DNA of 64,000 nt from Byssochlamys sp. IMV 00236 (taxonomy: Eukaryota; Ascomycota; Eurotiomycetes; Eurotiales; Thermoascaceae). Position 1 is the stretch's first letter. Every line of letters begins with the position of its first letter. Positions 39,977 to 50,551 of this stretch are shown here, piece after piece. The stretch is from assembly GCA_001931875.2 (NCBI GenBank), contig MSJH02000804.1, positions 1-64,000 of the forward strand. The letters are read 5' to 3'. The notes beneath the pieces are model-generated. The model made no database searches and was not told the DNA's origin. It saw only the letters and a list, made by a program, of their open reading frames with translations. The translations under genes and the position numbers were made by a program.

Positions 39977-40823
39977 TGTGTGGGTGACGGTGCAGGACTC
40001 GAAACGGGACAATTGAGTTGAAACAACACTCCGGAACACAAGGCAGCAGGGTCCTGGAACGACGGAGGACAATCTGCAGCGAGGCGGAAGGAGGGGAGGA
40101 GGCGGAGGGGGGTGATTCAAGGCGTCGCGATGGAGAGCGAAGAGGTTGATCGATCGTGGTTTGAGGGTGGAAGTCCAGTATCCGGACGAGACTAGCTTAG
40201 CCCGCCCGGCCGTTTTACGCGCCCTCTGATTGGCTCCGCGTGTCCGCGTTGCTTTTGCCGGCATTTGCTTCCTGTCATACGATATTGTATAGCTATTTGT
40301 GTTTTACACTCGATACTGTCTACTGCTGAGGAATAGAACCTGCGACGAAAAGAGACACAAAAGTCCAATGTCACAGTGATGCGCACGTCTCATGGGTTAG
40401 GGCACAGTTGTGACCCCGTCGGGTGCGACCGGAGAGAAATCAACCAACAGACAGCAGCCCGATGACAGGTGAGCGTGGTCGGCATAAGAGTACACGATAT
40501 ACAAGAATAACAATGGAAAGGATACTGCTTCCATTGGATACGATAGGACGCCGCCAGCTGCGGCTACAAAAAAAGGCAGCAGAGGGTCCTCCAGGTGACT
40601 GTGAAACACGCCCGCGAGGGTCGCTGGGTTGGCGACTTCGTACATCGATGCATTTCGAGCAGGACTCCATATACAGGGCAATCGTAATGTTCTCAGATTG
40701 AAGCTATGTATGGAGAGAAGTCATTGGTCTGGTCGTGCGCGGGCAGCCGTGCCATCTCTGCCGTACGAATGTAGTTCCCAGCCTTTCTTTTCACCTTTCC
40801 CGAACTCGAGTCGGTCAAGTCAT
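39977..40823. other. Intergenic region between COX subunit V and cofilin
   Basis: No gene recognised. It holds the COX subunit V promoter, including a CT-rich tract (gene strand) at about 40,080-40,115, and the cofilin 3' UTR. Long overlapping frames on both strands at 40,397-40,701 have no family features. Confidence 0.6.
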
Positions 40824-41544
40824 CTATTTTCCAGCCTTACCGCCGCTGGCCTCACCCAGGATCGTCTTCCATTCAATGTCGGCCTTGTCGTCGGCGTGGA
40901 TGGAGGTGTGGATGTTGAGAGCGTTCTTCAGGTTCTCACGGGTACTGGCGTACAGCATGGACCACTGCGCAACCACTAGTTAGTTCGTGACCTAGTTGAA
41001 GAGGGACAGATGGCACCTACGAAGGTGGGAGTGTCGCTAGGAACCCAGGAGATGAAGATGATCTTGTTCCTGCACACCGGTTCAGTTAATGTCCGATCTC
41101 GTCCAATCTCGATCGTGCCACGGTGTACCTCTTGCCCTCACCACCACCAAGCTCGTACTCGACGTCGTAGACAGCGTATCTGGGGGCAGGCTTGCCCTTG
41201 TCGTCCTTGGCGTTCTCGAGCTTGCTGCGGAAGACCTCGTAGTCGGCGTCCTGAGAAACCTCGTCGATGACGATCTCCTTGCGGTTGTCCGCGATCTTGA
41301 AGATGATGAACTTGGTCTTTCCCCGGCTCATGCGGAAGTCGTTGAATGCAGTGATGCACTCATCGTTGATGCTAACTCTGTTGGACGGTAAATGGTGTCA
41401 GTGTCGCATACTCTCGGCGCAGCTGCAGCCCCTATTCGCCGGGGGAGCCTCCAGGTGTCCTCAACGTACCCTGATGCGAGCTGTTGTTGTCCGGTTAGCT
41501 CGGAGAGAAAACATATCCACCGGGAAGACAATACGTACAGACAT
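40824..41544 (-). CDS. cofA: Cofilin, actin-depolymerising protein
   Basis: Cofilin binds ADP-actin and severs or depolymerises filaments in the cytosol, supporting hyphal tip growth and endocytosis. Five exons (minus strand): 41,544-41,539, 41,480-41,470, 41,377-41,129, 41,069-41,021 and 40,964-40,824, giving 151 residues with introns of 56-92 bp. The protein is one ADF-homology domain. It has an N-terminal MSLASGVSINDE stretch, the KFIIFKIADNRKEIVID strand, RYAVYDVEYELGGGEGKR, IIFISWVPSD, the actin-binding helix WSMLYASTRENLKNAL and a C-terminal DIEWKTILGE. The N-terminal Ser that is phosphorylated in animals lies in this short start region. The first two coding exons are only 6 and 11 bases, so the start is inferred from splice sites and the expected MS.ASGV beginning. 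The remaining exons are certain. Confidence 0.93.
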
Positions 41545-42456
41545 GATGGTCTAATATGACCGCTATCTGACGGGAAACGGAAACTGTTGATGCAGCACGC
41601 GAGGTTAGCGACTTTAAGTACTCGGGGGTGCACGCGGGGTTGCGTGCGCCTAGCCGTCATACGGTTCCGCAACGGAAACGTCGCACGGGGAGCATACCAG
41701 GTGAGAGAGATCAGGAGGCTCCAGACAGGACGTCAATGGAGACAGCAAGGCTAGAAGGTCTACAAGAGGAACGATGGAAAAGGAGATGGTGGAGAGCGGA
41801 AGATGGAGATGGAGGGGCTCTTGTTGTGCTTGGGAATCGTTGTTGACTTGACCGCCGACCGCTGGTGGGGGGCGCTGCGTCAGCCACAGCACGTGATGCA
41901 GCGGCGGTGCGAGTTGCTGCGGCCTCAGGTCGATTCGTTATCACTACTGCTCGGTCTTGTATACGCATTGCACTCTCGCAAAAAGCTGTTGAAATATCGC
42001 TTCCGGCTTATACTAAACGCTTGCTCTGGTTCACACACTGGATGGACCCAACTGATGCAGCTGTGGTGTCAGCATGAAGCCCTCCAAGGGACCGGGTTTG
42101 CTCTACCATACGGCATCGTCATGGCTGTGGTACCTGCTGACTGATAGAATATGTCTATTGGATCATTCCGAGACATACCAGATATCATTCAAAAGATCTG
42201 GAGAAGCCATTGGTACATTATTATTGTTTGCCACGGATTTGCTATAAGACTACTGTCCCGGGGACCCGTCAATCCCCGTTGGGAGTGCGGGGATAGGTAA
42301 CTATCGGCACCGGAAACCTTACTAATGTGCTCTAAGCGCGAAACGCAGAGAAAACAGTGGGTGTATCAATTCGAGTCTCGCTGGCCGTTGTCTTCATCTT
42401 CTCGAGATATATAAGCCATACGTCGTCCTTTTTGCCCGCGCATACCCCGCACCACC
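41545..42456. other. Divergent intergenic region, cofilin / glutathione transferase
   Basis: A 0.9-kb shared upstream region: cofilin is read leftwards and the transferase rightwards. It has no coding sequence that I can support. A purine-rich plus-strand tract (about 41,770-41,820) gives cofilin a CT-rich upstream tract. Confidence 0.6.
42406..42416 (+). promoter_or_regulatory. Possible TATA box of the transferase gene
   Basis: The sequence GATATATAAG lies about 45 bases upstream of the ATG at 42,457. It fits a TATA element with a short leader. The distance to the real transcription start is unknown. Confidence 0.35.
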
Positions 42457-43267
42457 ATGGCTGCCCCTAAGATTATTCTGTATACCAACCATGGATGCCC
42501 GTGGGCTCATCGGGCACATATCGTACTCAAGGAGCTGGGTCTCCAGTACGAGGAGATCATTATCGACCTGAACAAGCCGCGAGAGCCTTGGTACCTTGAA
42601 GTCAACCCGGTATGGACTGTGACTGCCAGCTTGGGTTTGCAACCTTCTTACTGACTGACGTACTTCTGCAGCGTGGTCTCGTTCCTAGTATCTCGTACAA
42701 CGGCAACATCATCACCGAATCCGGAATCGTCGCTCAGTTTTTGGCTGATGCTCACCCCTCGCACCTCCTCCCGCAATCTACCCCCGTTGAGAACGCCCTC
42801 TACCGTGCCCGTCTGGCCTTTTTCGTCGATGCCGTTATGAGCAAGGTGGTGCCGCACATGTGGACTGCGATCCGTTCGGCGTCAACCGAGGAGAAGGATG
42901 CTGCAGCAGAGGCATTGGTTGACGCAGCGGTCAAGGAGGTCGAGCCTCTTCTGGTGGACGGAAAGGGCCCCTTCTTTGGTGACAGTGACCGTCTGACGTT
43001 GGCAGAGGTAAGGCAAATTCGCTAGCTATTGCTCCAGTCCGATGTTGACACAATCAGGTTCAAACTGGCTCTTTCCTGCTTCGCATCCTAGCCTTTGCTA
43101 AGCCCGAGCACGGCCTTCTCAGCCCCAAGCTCTTCAGTCTGCTGGACAAAGCTCCCAAGTTCAAGCGTTGGGCCGAGGCCACCGTGCAGCATGAGAGCGT
43201 CAACTTCATCTTTAACGAGAAGGCAGTCGCGGACAGGACCCGCGCCAAGTTTGCCCCTAAGGTTTAA
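42457..43267 (+). CDS. Glutathione S-transferase, omega-like
   Basis: A cytosolic enzyme that uses glutathione for thiol transfer or reduction of oxidised or xenobiotic substrates. Three exons (42,457-42,609, 42,672-43,007, 43,058-43,267) encode 232 residues; introns are 62 and 50 bp. The N-terminal thioredoxin-fold domain starts ILYTNHGCPWAHRAHIVLKE, with Cys14 in a CPWA motif in place of the Tyr/Ser of classical transferases. It includes the glutathione-contacting VPSISYNGNIITESGIVAQF segment (cis-Pro, then E-S). The helical C-terminal domain starts near YRARLAFFVD and contains LTLAEVQTGSFLLRI. The Cys and the ITES motif suggest an omega-like, thioltransferase-type activity. Some fungal proteins of this type are detoxification enzymes; the substrate cannot be predicted. 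Not linked to a pathway by its neighbours. Confidence 0.9.
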
Positions 43268-43784
43268 CTGATGTCCAATTTCAAGATTCAGCGGAGAAGC
43301 ATTGATTCCCTGTAGCGGTTTGATTTTGCGGTATGTGGTGATGACGGGATACGATCCACTCGTATGATCCCAGGACTTGCTCAGAAGAGACGTATGTTGT
43401 AAAGCCAGGATATTGGCAACGGGTCCAATACAAGCGTATTATATTTCCCCAATAAATCTGCAGGATGATCCAACGGGACTTCCAGGAGAGATAGATCGAA
43501 GCGCCAGTCTCATCTTCAAGATCATAGATATTATTTTGATAGAAACACAGGATCTTCTAGTATTGCTGTCTCCAGTGTCAGCTCTCATCTTGCATAGATA
43601 CTCCGCCTTCCCAAGTAAGCAAGTCTCCGCCACTCGGCAACCTCAAAATGTGCCGAACTTTATCGCCGATCTCAATTGTCTTGTCCGTACCAGATTACCG
43701 CCATGTGTGAGAGAGTATGAACTGCTCTGGTCAATGTTAATCATCCGTTATTGAAGGACTGAGCATCCCAGATACCCTACATTT
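43268..43784. other. Intergenic region with an unsupported frame
   Basis: Contains the transferase 3' UTR and the promoter of the transcription factor. A 125-codon plus-strand frame at 43,377-43,754 shows no family features or coding bias and overlaps a minus-strand frame of similar quality. I do not call it a gene. Confidence 0.5.
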
Positions 43785-46176
43785 ATGCATGGATCTATGC
43801 GATCCTTCTCAATGTCGGCCCCAAGACGCCATATCACGGCCGACGATGCTGCGGAGGGGCCACCGCTAAAGAGGGCAAGAAAGAAACCTGTCGCGTGCGT
43901 ATTCCTGCCATTACTTTCTTACCCCAGTTGAGAATCCCTTTTTCTAAGTAGTCAAGATACAGTTGCCAGAGGTGCCACACGCACAAGGTCAAATGTTCCG
44001 GCGAACAACCTTGTTCCCGATGCCGGCTGGCCGGTCATGCCGATACTTGCGAGTACGTTTCGCGCGATCGTAAACTGCGAGTAGATGAAAGGTATGTTTA
44101 GACATTGTATGAATTGAATGACATACTATCTCCGGACGCGAAGTTCGAGCTTGTGTTGATGCCGGTATTCCATCGTCGTGGGTCTATAGTTACATAGATC
44201 GACTACTTTCTGAGAACCGTCACCTTAAACGGGAGCTGGAGCACTCTAGAGAGACGTCTCCCGCATCCAGAGCTGGCGCGTCCAGACCAGCCATTTCATC
44301 ACAGGATGATGTCGATCCCAGCATCCAGAATCCGCTTCTGAGCGAGCGGGCGTGGTTCCAGCAGTATGATCCCTCCGCGCCTCCAATTTACATTGCGGAA
44401 GCAGCCTGCACAGCGTTTGCGACTCGATTGCGGCAGTTCCTGACGAAGCAGCCCACGACAGCTCATCTGGCTCGGACCCAATATGTTAAAGAATCAAGTA
44501 TGTTGAATTTACAGGATACCGGTGTTCAGTGGCCTAGCCTCACGCAAGCTCGACTGCTGGTCAAAATAGCGTTCAATCAGTCAGACGAGCTTTACCATCT
44601 GATGTTGAGAAAGTCAACGCTGGAGAAGCTTGAAGAAATCTACCAGACTGGACATTTCAACGACGAAGCACTGACCTGCAAGTATTTTGCTCTTTTTGCT
44701 TTTGGTCAGGTCTACTCTTCGAGGCTGGAGGCATCCGCCGATTGTAGGGTACCTGGGACTGCCTACTATGCTCGGGCTATGAGTCTCATCCCAATATTAC
44801 CAGAGAGACCGAGTATAACTCATCTCGAATGCCTTGTATTGCTGGTACGTATCTCGAGTCCTTTGGAGAAGCAGCGGATTGCTCACGGACAGATAGTCCC
44901 TATTCTCATACTTCCTGAATAGACGCCATTCAGGCTATATATTAATTGGCAATGCGATGCGCTTCGCCCTCATCATTGGATTGACCCACAACATACCAGA
45001 GCGCCAATGCATGGGACCCGTGGAGCGTGAGCACCGCGTTAGAATCTGGTGGGTCATCTACATGTATGACCGCATCCTGGGCTCAAAGACTGGATTCCCT
45101 CTCCAGATTCAGGATGCAGATATACACGTGGACATGCCGTCCGATGTGGCCGGTGGCGTGGAAAGCGGGCAGTTTTCTGATATAGAAGACCTGACGGCAA
45201 GCATCCAGCTCGCACGAGTCACGGGACAGATTATAGAAAAGGTATATACAAGGAAGAAGCATACCGAGACCTTCCTACAGAGGGAACAACGGCTGTTGCT
45301 CTCCTTGAAGCAGTGGATGCAAGCTCTTCCTAAACATCTTAGGCTCAGACCCGATGGCGTTACACCTAAGCACATCATTTCCCTCCATCTTCAGTTCAAC
45401 CAGGTTAGTCCCATATCCATTCATCGGTTCTCACAATTTTGCTCATCACCGACACTTAACAGTGCGTAATGCTAGCTACCAGACCAGTTCTTCTGCACGC
45501 CCTCATAGAACTCCAAGACATTCGAGACCCGGCCGCCGGCTGGAAGAACCACGACAACGTCCCCCAGGCCGTTGTGACCCTAAGCGAGGCCTGCATCCAA
45601 GCAGGACGACATTCCCATTCTCTGATCGTCAAAGAATGGATCGACGGATCGCTCCCAATGTTCGGATACTTTCATTCTCAATACCTCTTCTCATCAGCTC
45701 TAGTGCTGATCATTTCGAGCCTTCTCCCATTCGGAAATCTCAGCGACCTAGGCCTCTTCGAAACGGCCGTCGAGATCCTCCGTTCCATGAGCGCTCATGG
45801 AAATCTCGCCGCTGCTGAATTCTACGCAAACCTAGAACGAATCAAACAATGTCTAGGGGAGAAATGTAACCGCAGCACGACCAGCGACGTCCACAACTCC
45901 ACAGAGCAAATGATTCCACGGAACACAGTCTCAGCCGTGGGTACTGCCCCATTCGGACCTGACATCCCAGGAGGAACTGCATATAGTAGTACAGCGGACT
46001 ATCCCTTCCCCAGCACCGCTATGGCTACTGGCTTCACTACAGAAATGGCCTTTCAAAAGCCCACTATGCAGGAGTTTCTGGCCTTGTCGGATATTGATCT
46101 TGGTCCATTGGACCCGACGGGCATTGCGGTCGGTGATGCAGATGCGATAAATGCGTACTCGTTATGGACCGAGTGA
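43785..46176 (+). CDS. Zn(II)2Cys6 transcription factor
   Basis: A nuclear DNA-binding regulator of the fungal Gal4-type class. Five exons: 43,785-43,898, 43,952-44,091, 44,190-44,844, 44,897-45,403 and 45,463-46,176, encoding 709 residues. The zinc cluster has Cys at about 43, 46, 53, 59, 62 and 71 (CQRCHTHKVKC, then CSRC), followed by a short coiled-coil dimerisation stretch near 86-102 (YIDRLLSENRHLKREL). The middle is the fungal-specific transcription factor domain, with HLECLVLL, NRRHSGYILIGNAMRFALIIGL and REHRVRIWWVIYMYDRILGSKTGFP. The C-terminal tail is acidic, Pro/Thr/Ser-rich and ends SLWTE, a likely activation region. The first intron uses a GTATTC donor, chosen because it is the only one that keeps the zinc cluster in frame; three in-frame ATGs (codons 1, 5 and 10) could start the protein. 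Target genes are unknown. Confidence 0.88.
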
Positions 46177-47176
46177 GAAAGCAATTATTCGTTATGCGCT
46201 GTCATGTCACCTCTAAGCATAGCAGCTCGCGCTGCACTTACACCAAACTACTTAGAGGCCATAACTAATAGCGGTGGACTTCGCGTCGAGGTCCTTAGCG
46301 TGACTCTACAACTCAGCCTCCAGCTGGGCCCTGTTGTACCTCTTTACGTCCGCATATCGGACTAATAATCCAACAGTTATCGGCAAAGCAGCAGCAGCTT
46401 GCTGTCCGTCGCGCATTGGCTCTAACTTAAGTAGGAAGAATAATCTAATTACCTCGGCCAAGAGGGCGCTTGCCGAAAGAACCGGGGATTGGCTTCGGGT
46501 CCGGATTTATGGCTTTGGCAACCGAGGCTTATTCTCATTTTGCGCTGGTCTCAATAATGTAGTACGTAGTAATAATAAAGCCATTAGAGGAAAACACTGG
46601 CCTTCAGCATCATGAAAACAGATCATGTCTAATGAGCGTTGATACATATAGCACATTCGTCTTCATTTACGCTACTTCTTGGTGTACGCATGCTCTTAGA
46701 ATCATACTATAGAGGAACTTCAGTGCATGAGAACATCACCTTCGTCACTATATTGATCTAACTTCGTGACTGCGTGGCAGTCATGGCAAGCTCATAAGAT
46801 GACCTTTACGAGCTGCCGCGGAGCAGGACTAAAGTACATAGATATGGTACACGGGACCCCTATGCCCCTGTATTATGCCTTTTCAAGACGCCTTTTGAGT
46901 GGAGAGTGGATATGAAAACGGCCCAGAAGGGCCGTTTTCGAGGAGACAAGGATAGGAGGAAGGTTCGGGTAGGAGGTAGAAAGGTAGATTCAGAGAGATA
47001 GGATTAAGGGGGAGGGAAGCAGGTGACAACGTGAGTAGAAGACAGTGAGGTGAATAGAAATCGGAAATCGGAACATAAATGCTCGTACTATGCAACACAA
47101 CGCTCGAAGGGCAATATCCTCCAAAAAAAGGAGAACGTGATCACGAAACAGAAAGGGAACGGAGGGTGTCAGCTGC
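46177..47176. other. Intergenic region, transcription factor / HSP60 3' ends
   Basis: Convergent gene ends. No gene supported; the frame at 46,334-46,615 has no recognisable features. A 20-base GC palindrome at about 46,917-46,938 (aaaacggcccag..ctgggccgtttt-like halves around 'aagg') could form a hairpin just downstream of HSP60. Confidence 0.5.
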
Positions 47177-49089
47177 TTAGAACATGCCGCCGCCCATGCC
47201 GCCCATACCGCCCATACCCCCAGCGGGCATGGCAGGTCCCTTCTCCTCGGGAGCCTCAACGATGGCAACTTCAGTAGTACCGAGCAGGGAGGCAACACCG
47301 CTGGCGTCAACCAGAGCGGTGCGGACAACCTTGAGAGGGTCGACGATACCAGCGGCAATCATGTCGGTGTACTCGCCCTTGGAGCTGTCGAAGCCCTTGT
47401 TGAAGTCACCGGCGAACTCATCAGTGAGCTTGCCAACAATAACGCTGCCCTCAAGACCGGCGTTCTCAACAATGGTGCGAGCAGGACGGGTGATGGCGTT
47501 CTTGATGATGCTGACACCGAGCTGCTGGTCGAAGTTGGCACCCTTGACGTCCTTCAGACCGTTGGCGGAGGCCTTCAGGAGGGCAGTACCACCACCGGGC
47601 AGGATACCCTCCTCGACAGCAGCACGGGTGGCGTTGAGAGCGTCAACGACACGGTCCTTCTTCTCACCGACCTCAACCTCAGAGGCACCGCCAACCTTGA
47701 TGACGGCAACACCGCCAGAGAGCTTGGCGAGACGCTCCTGGAGCTTCTCCTTCTCGTACTCGGAGGTGGTGGGGTCAGCAATGACACCACGGATCTGCTC
47801 GCAGCGCTGAGCAATGGCGTCCTTGCTGCCCTCACCGTTCAGGATGATAGTGTCCTCCTTGGTGATGGTGATGGCACCGGTGGAACCGAGCATGTCGGGA
47901 GTGAGCTTCTCGAGCTTGATCTCGAGCTCATCGGTGAAGACGGTGGCGTTGGTGAGGATACCAATGTCGCCCAGGATGCTCTTGCGGTTGTCACCGAAGC
48001 CAGGAGCCTTGACGGCGGCAACCTGGAGCTGACCACGGAGCTTGTTAAGAATGCAGACGGCGAGAGCCTCACCCTCAATGTCCTCAGCAATGATGACCAG
48101 AGGACGGCGCAGCTGGGTAGAGGCCTCTAGAGCAGGGATGATGTCCTGAACAGCGGAGATCTTCTTCTCGGACAGAAGGATCAGAGGCTTCTCAAACTCG
48201 ACCTTCTGGGCCTTGGCGTCGGTGATGAAGTAGGGCGAGGTGTATCCACGGTCGAAGCGCATACCCTCGGTGACCTCGAGCTCATCATCAAGAGTCTTTC
48301 CTTCCTTGACGGTGATGACACCCTCCTTGCCAACCTTCTCCATGGCGTTGGAGATCAGCTTACCAACGTGGGTGTCGCCGTTGGCGGAGATGGTAGCAAC
48401 CTGAGCAACCTCCTCGGAGGTGGTGATGTCGCGCTTGTTCTTCTGGAGGTAGTCGACAACCGCCTCGACGGCGGCCTGGGTACCACGGCGCAGGTCCATG
48501 GGGTTGCAGCCGGCGGCAACGTTCTTCACAGTCTCGGAGAAGATGGCACGGGCGAGAACGGTGGCAGTGGTGGTACCGTCACCGGCAATCTCGTTAGTCT
48601 TGGAGGCGACATCCTGGAGCAGACGAGCACCGAGATTCTCGAACTTGTCCTGGAGCTGGATGGACTTGGCCACGGTAACACCATCTAAACCATGCAGTCA
48701 GCGCCCGCCCGACGGAACGACGAAATTATGACAACTATGCACGTACCCTTGGTGATCTTGGGAGAGCCATAGCTCTGTTCAATCAGAACATTGCGACCCT
48801 TGGGACCGAGAGTAGAAGAGACGGCCTTGGCGAGGGTGTCGACACCCTTGAGAAGCTGAGCACGACCCTCGACACCGAACTTGAGCTCCTAGAGAGCTGT
48901 CAGCATGTTTACCGAAACACCCGAGGGAAAGCGCCCGGGGGTCCGGGAAGAGCCACAGAGCGCAATTGCAATGTTACACACCTTGTGAGCGAATCTCTGC
49001 TGCTGCAGGCTCAGGCCGCTCGATCTGAAGAGAGGAGCGCGTCTGGCGGCAGATAGGACAGAAGTCCTGGAAGTGATAGCTCGCTGCAT
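47177..49089 (-). CDS. hsp60: Mitochondrial chaperonin HSP60
   Basis: This is the matrix group I chaperonin. It folds imported proteins in double-ring heptamers with the cochaperonin HSP10, and is essential in yeast. Three exons (minus strand): 49,089-48,982, 48,888-48,747 and 48,684-47,177, giving 585 residues; introns are 93 and 62 bp. Residues 1 to about 36 are a basic presequence ([20 protein letters not shown]... QRFAHK) ending at the exon 1 border. The mature part starts [20 protein letters not shown] and includes [16 protein letters not shown], the ATP-binding [12 protein letters not shown] at about 118-129, EGMRFDRGY, a [14 protein letters not shown] motif and the flexible C-terminal GGM repeat ending GGGMF. 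Length and motifs are complete. A CT-rich tract on the gene strand lies upstream. Clear canonical heat-shock elements were not found by eye. Confidence 0.97.
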
Positions 49090-49179
49090 GTTGACTGGGG
49101 ACTGGTAAACACGGAAACAAACAAACAGAGGACACAGGAGAACAGAGATAGAAAAGGTTCTACCCGGACAGGAGCCCTA

Positions 49180-49262
49180 GAGCAGATACAGAGAAAGGAT
49201 GGAGGGACGAAGGGAAGAAGGAAGGGAGAGAGAGAGAGGTCTGAAGAAAGGAAGATGAAGCC
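49180..49262 (-). promoter_or_regulatory. CT-rich tract upstream of HSP60
   Basis: On the plus strand this is a GGAAGAAGGAAGGGAGAGAG-type purine run, about 100-170 bases before the HSP60 ATG. On the gene strand it is a pyrimidine tract like those of atp2 and COX subunit V. Confidence 0.45.
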
Positions 49263-50551
49263 AAAGCTCGAAAATTTTCCAGGCGATTCTGACATCCCCG
49301 GATGTCTTGGCAGCAGAACCGCCTAGAAGGTCACGTGGAGATCCGTGATTGCCGGCGTGGAGAAAGTCGGCAATCTTAGACAAAATGATTGTTTAGTATC
49401 TAGTTGGCTCGCTATTACTTCGGTCTATATAAGGATGATATTCCAGTTATTTTTCGCAATAATGGCAAGTGATTGTGCTGTGGGTGAATTCCTGCACTGG
49501 GTTTGGCAATTGCCATACACCATTCTCCAGTTCAGCGATGAATAAACAGGCTCCTTCTTACACCATGAAAGTTATACAGAGATGCATAGTTTGCTCTCAG
49601 CCAGATGAGAAAGTATTGATTGACCATTCAAAATCCTCATGGACCTCTCCGCTGTGTAGTATCATTCCCTATAGCCAATCACCATGTTATATTCATCCAT
49701 CCCTTTACATTATGTGAAAACACACATATTAACCTTTATCTTCATCTTAAGATTTCCTTTATTCACCTCCAGAGCACCACTCAAAGGAGGAAAGACCCAT
49801 CTTCCTGAGCTTGCACAATTTCACTACTAGGGGCTCGACGTGTGATGCTGACACGTACCTGACAACTTTCGCTTACCCACAACCGGCATCTCTTTCTCCA
49901 TGTTACCCCTTCAAACTTGTCATCTGAGAATGGAGAGAGATCAGATACAAATGGAAGAACGCTCTTATTCGAGTCTCCTGGCCTCAAAAGTCTTCTAGTT
50001 ACAGTGGATGAAATTCGTGGTCAGAATGATAGATATTTTGTTCAAAGCACGAAAACCGAACCGCGTCCACCGAAGATTGACAATCCCGTGATGTGATGAT
50101 AAGAGAAATGGACAGGTCGAACGACTGAACGAGAAATCCGAGAAGTCTGCTTATCACCCGCGAATAGGGAATGCTCCAGAAATTCACGTCGCTGGGGGAG
50201 GCTTGCAGCCACAAAAGGTGGACAACAGTCCGTCCACACGAACCAGGAATCCCGATGACAAGCGCTCCCAAACCGGGGAAATGAGGTTCAAAGACAGAGT
50301 CATCAGCGGAAGGTAGCAGAAAAGACGGCCCCTGAAACGAAAGCCATCAGAAAAGCAGAAAAAGCCGCGAATATCAGGAGATCTCATGAAGGATCCACCG
50401 GTTCCTGAAAGAGAATGCAACAGAAAAAAGTGCCTAAGCCATATCCTACCAACGCCTCGAGAAGACCTGCATCGGCGAAGTCAGTATCTAACTGTGAACG
50501 ATGGTTTCGAGATCCAAACGATTACCATGTAGGATACTGTACACTTCGACA
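49263..50551. other. Intergenic region, HSP60 promoter side
   Basis: No gene recognised over 1.3 kb. The frames at 49,469-49,808 and 49,999-50,420 are short and overlap on several frames without family features. The stretch includes HSP60 upstream DNA and the 3' UTR of the next minus-strand gene. Confidence 0.5.

Noticed and set aside
43377..43754. 125-codon plus-strand frame between the transferase and the transcription factor
   Set aside because: No recognisable domain, mixed composition and an antisense frame of similar length; likely chance.
45354..45818. 154-codon plus-strand frame overlapping the transcription factor
   Set aside because: An alternative frame across an intron and exon of the real gene; Arg/Pro/Ser-rich without domain features.
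47184..47810. 208-codon plus-strand frame inside HSP60
   Set aside because: An antisense shadow; Pro/Ser-rich translation mirrors the Gly/Ala-rich chaperonin codons.
49262..49300. Heat-shock element upstream of HSP60 (GAAAATTTTC)
   Set aside because: The GAA and TTC units are not in the required 5-bp alternating spacing; only a weak resemblance.
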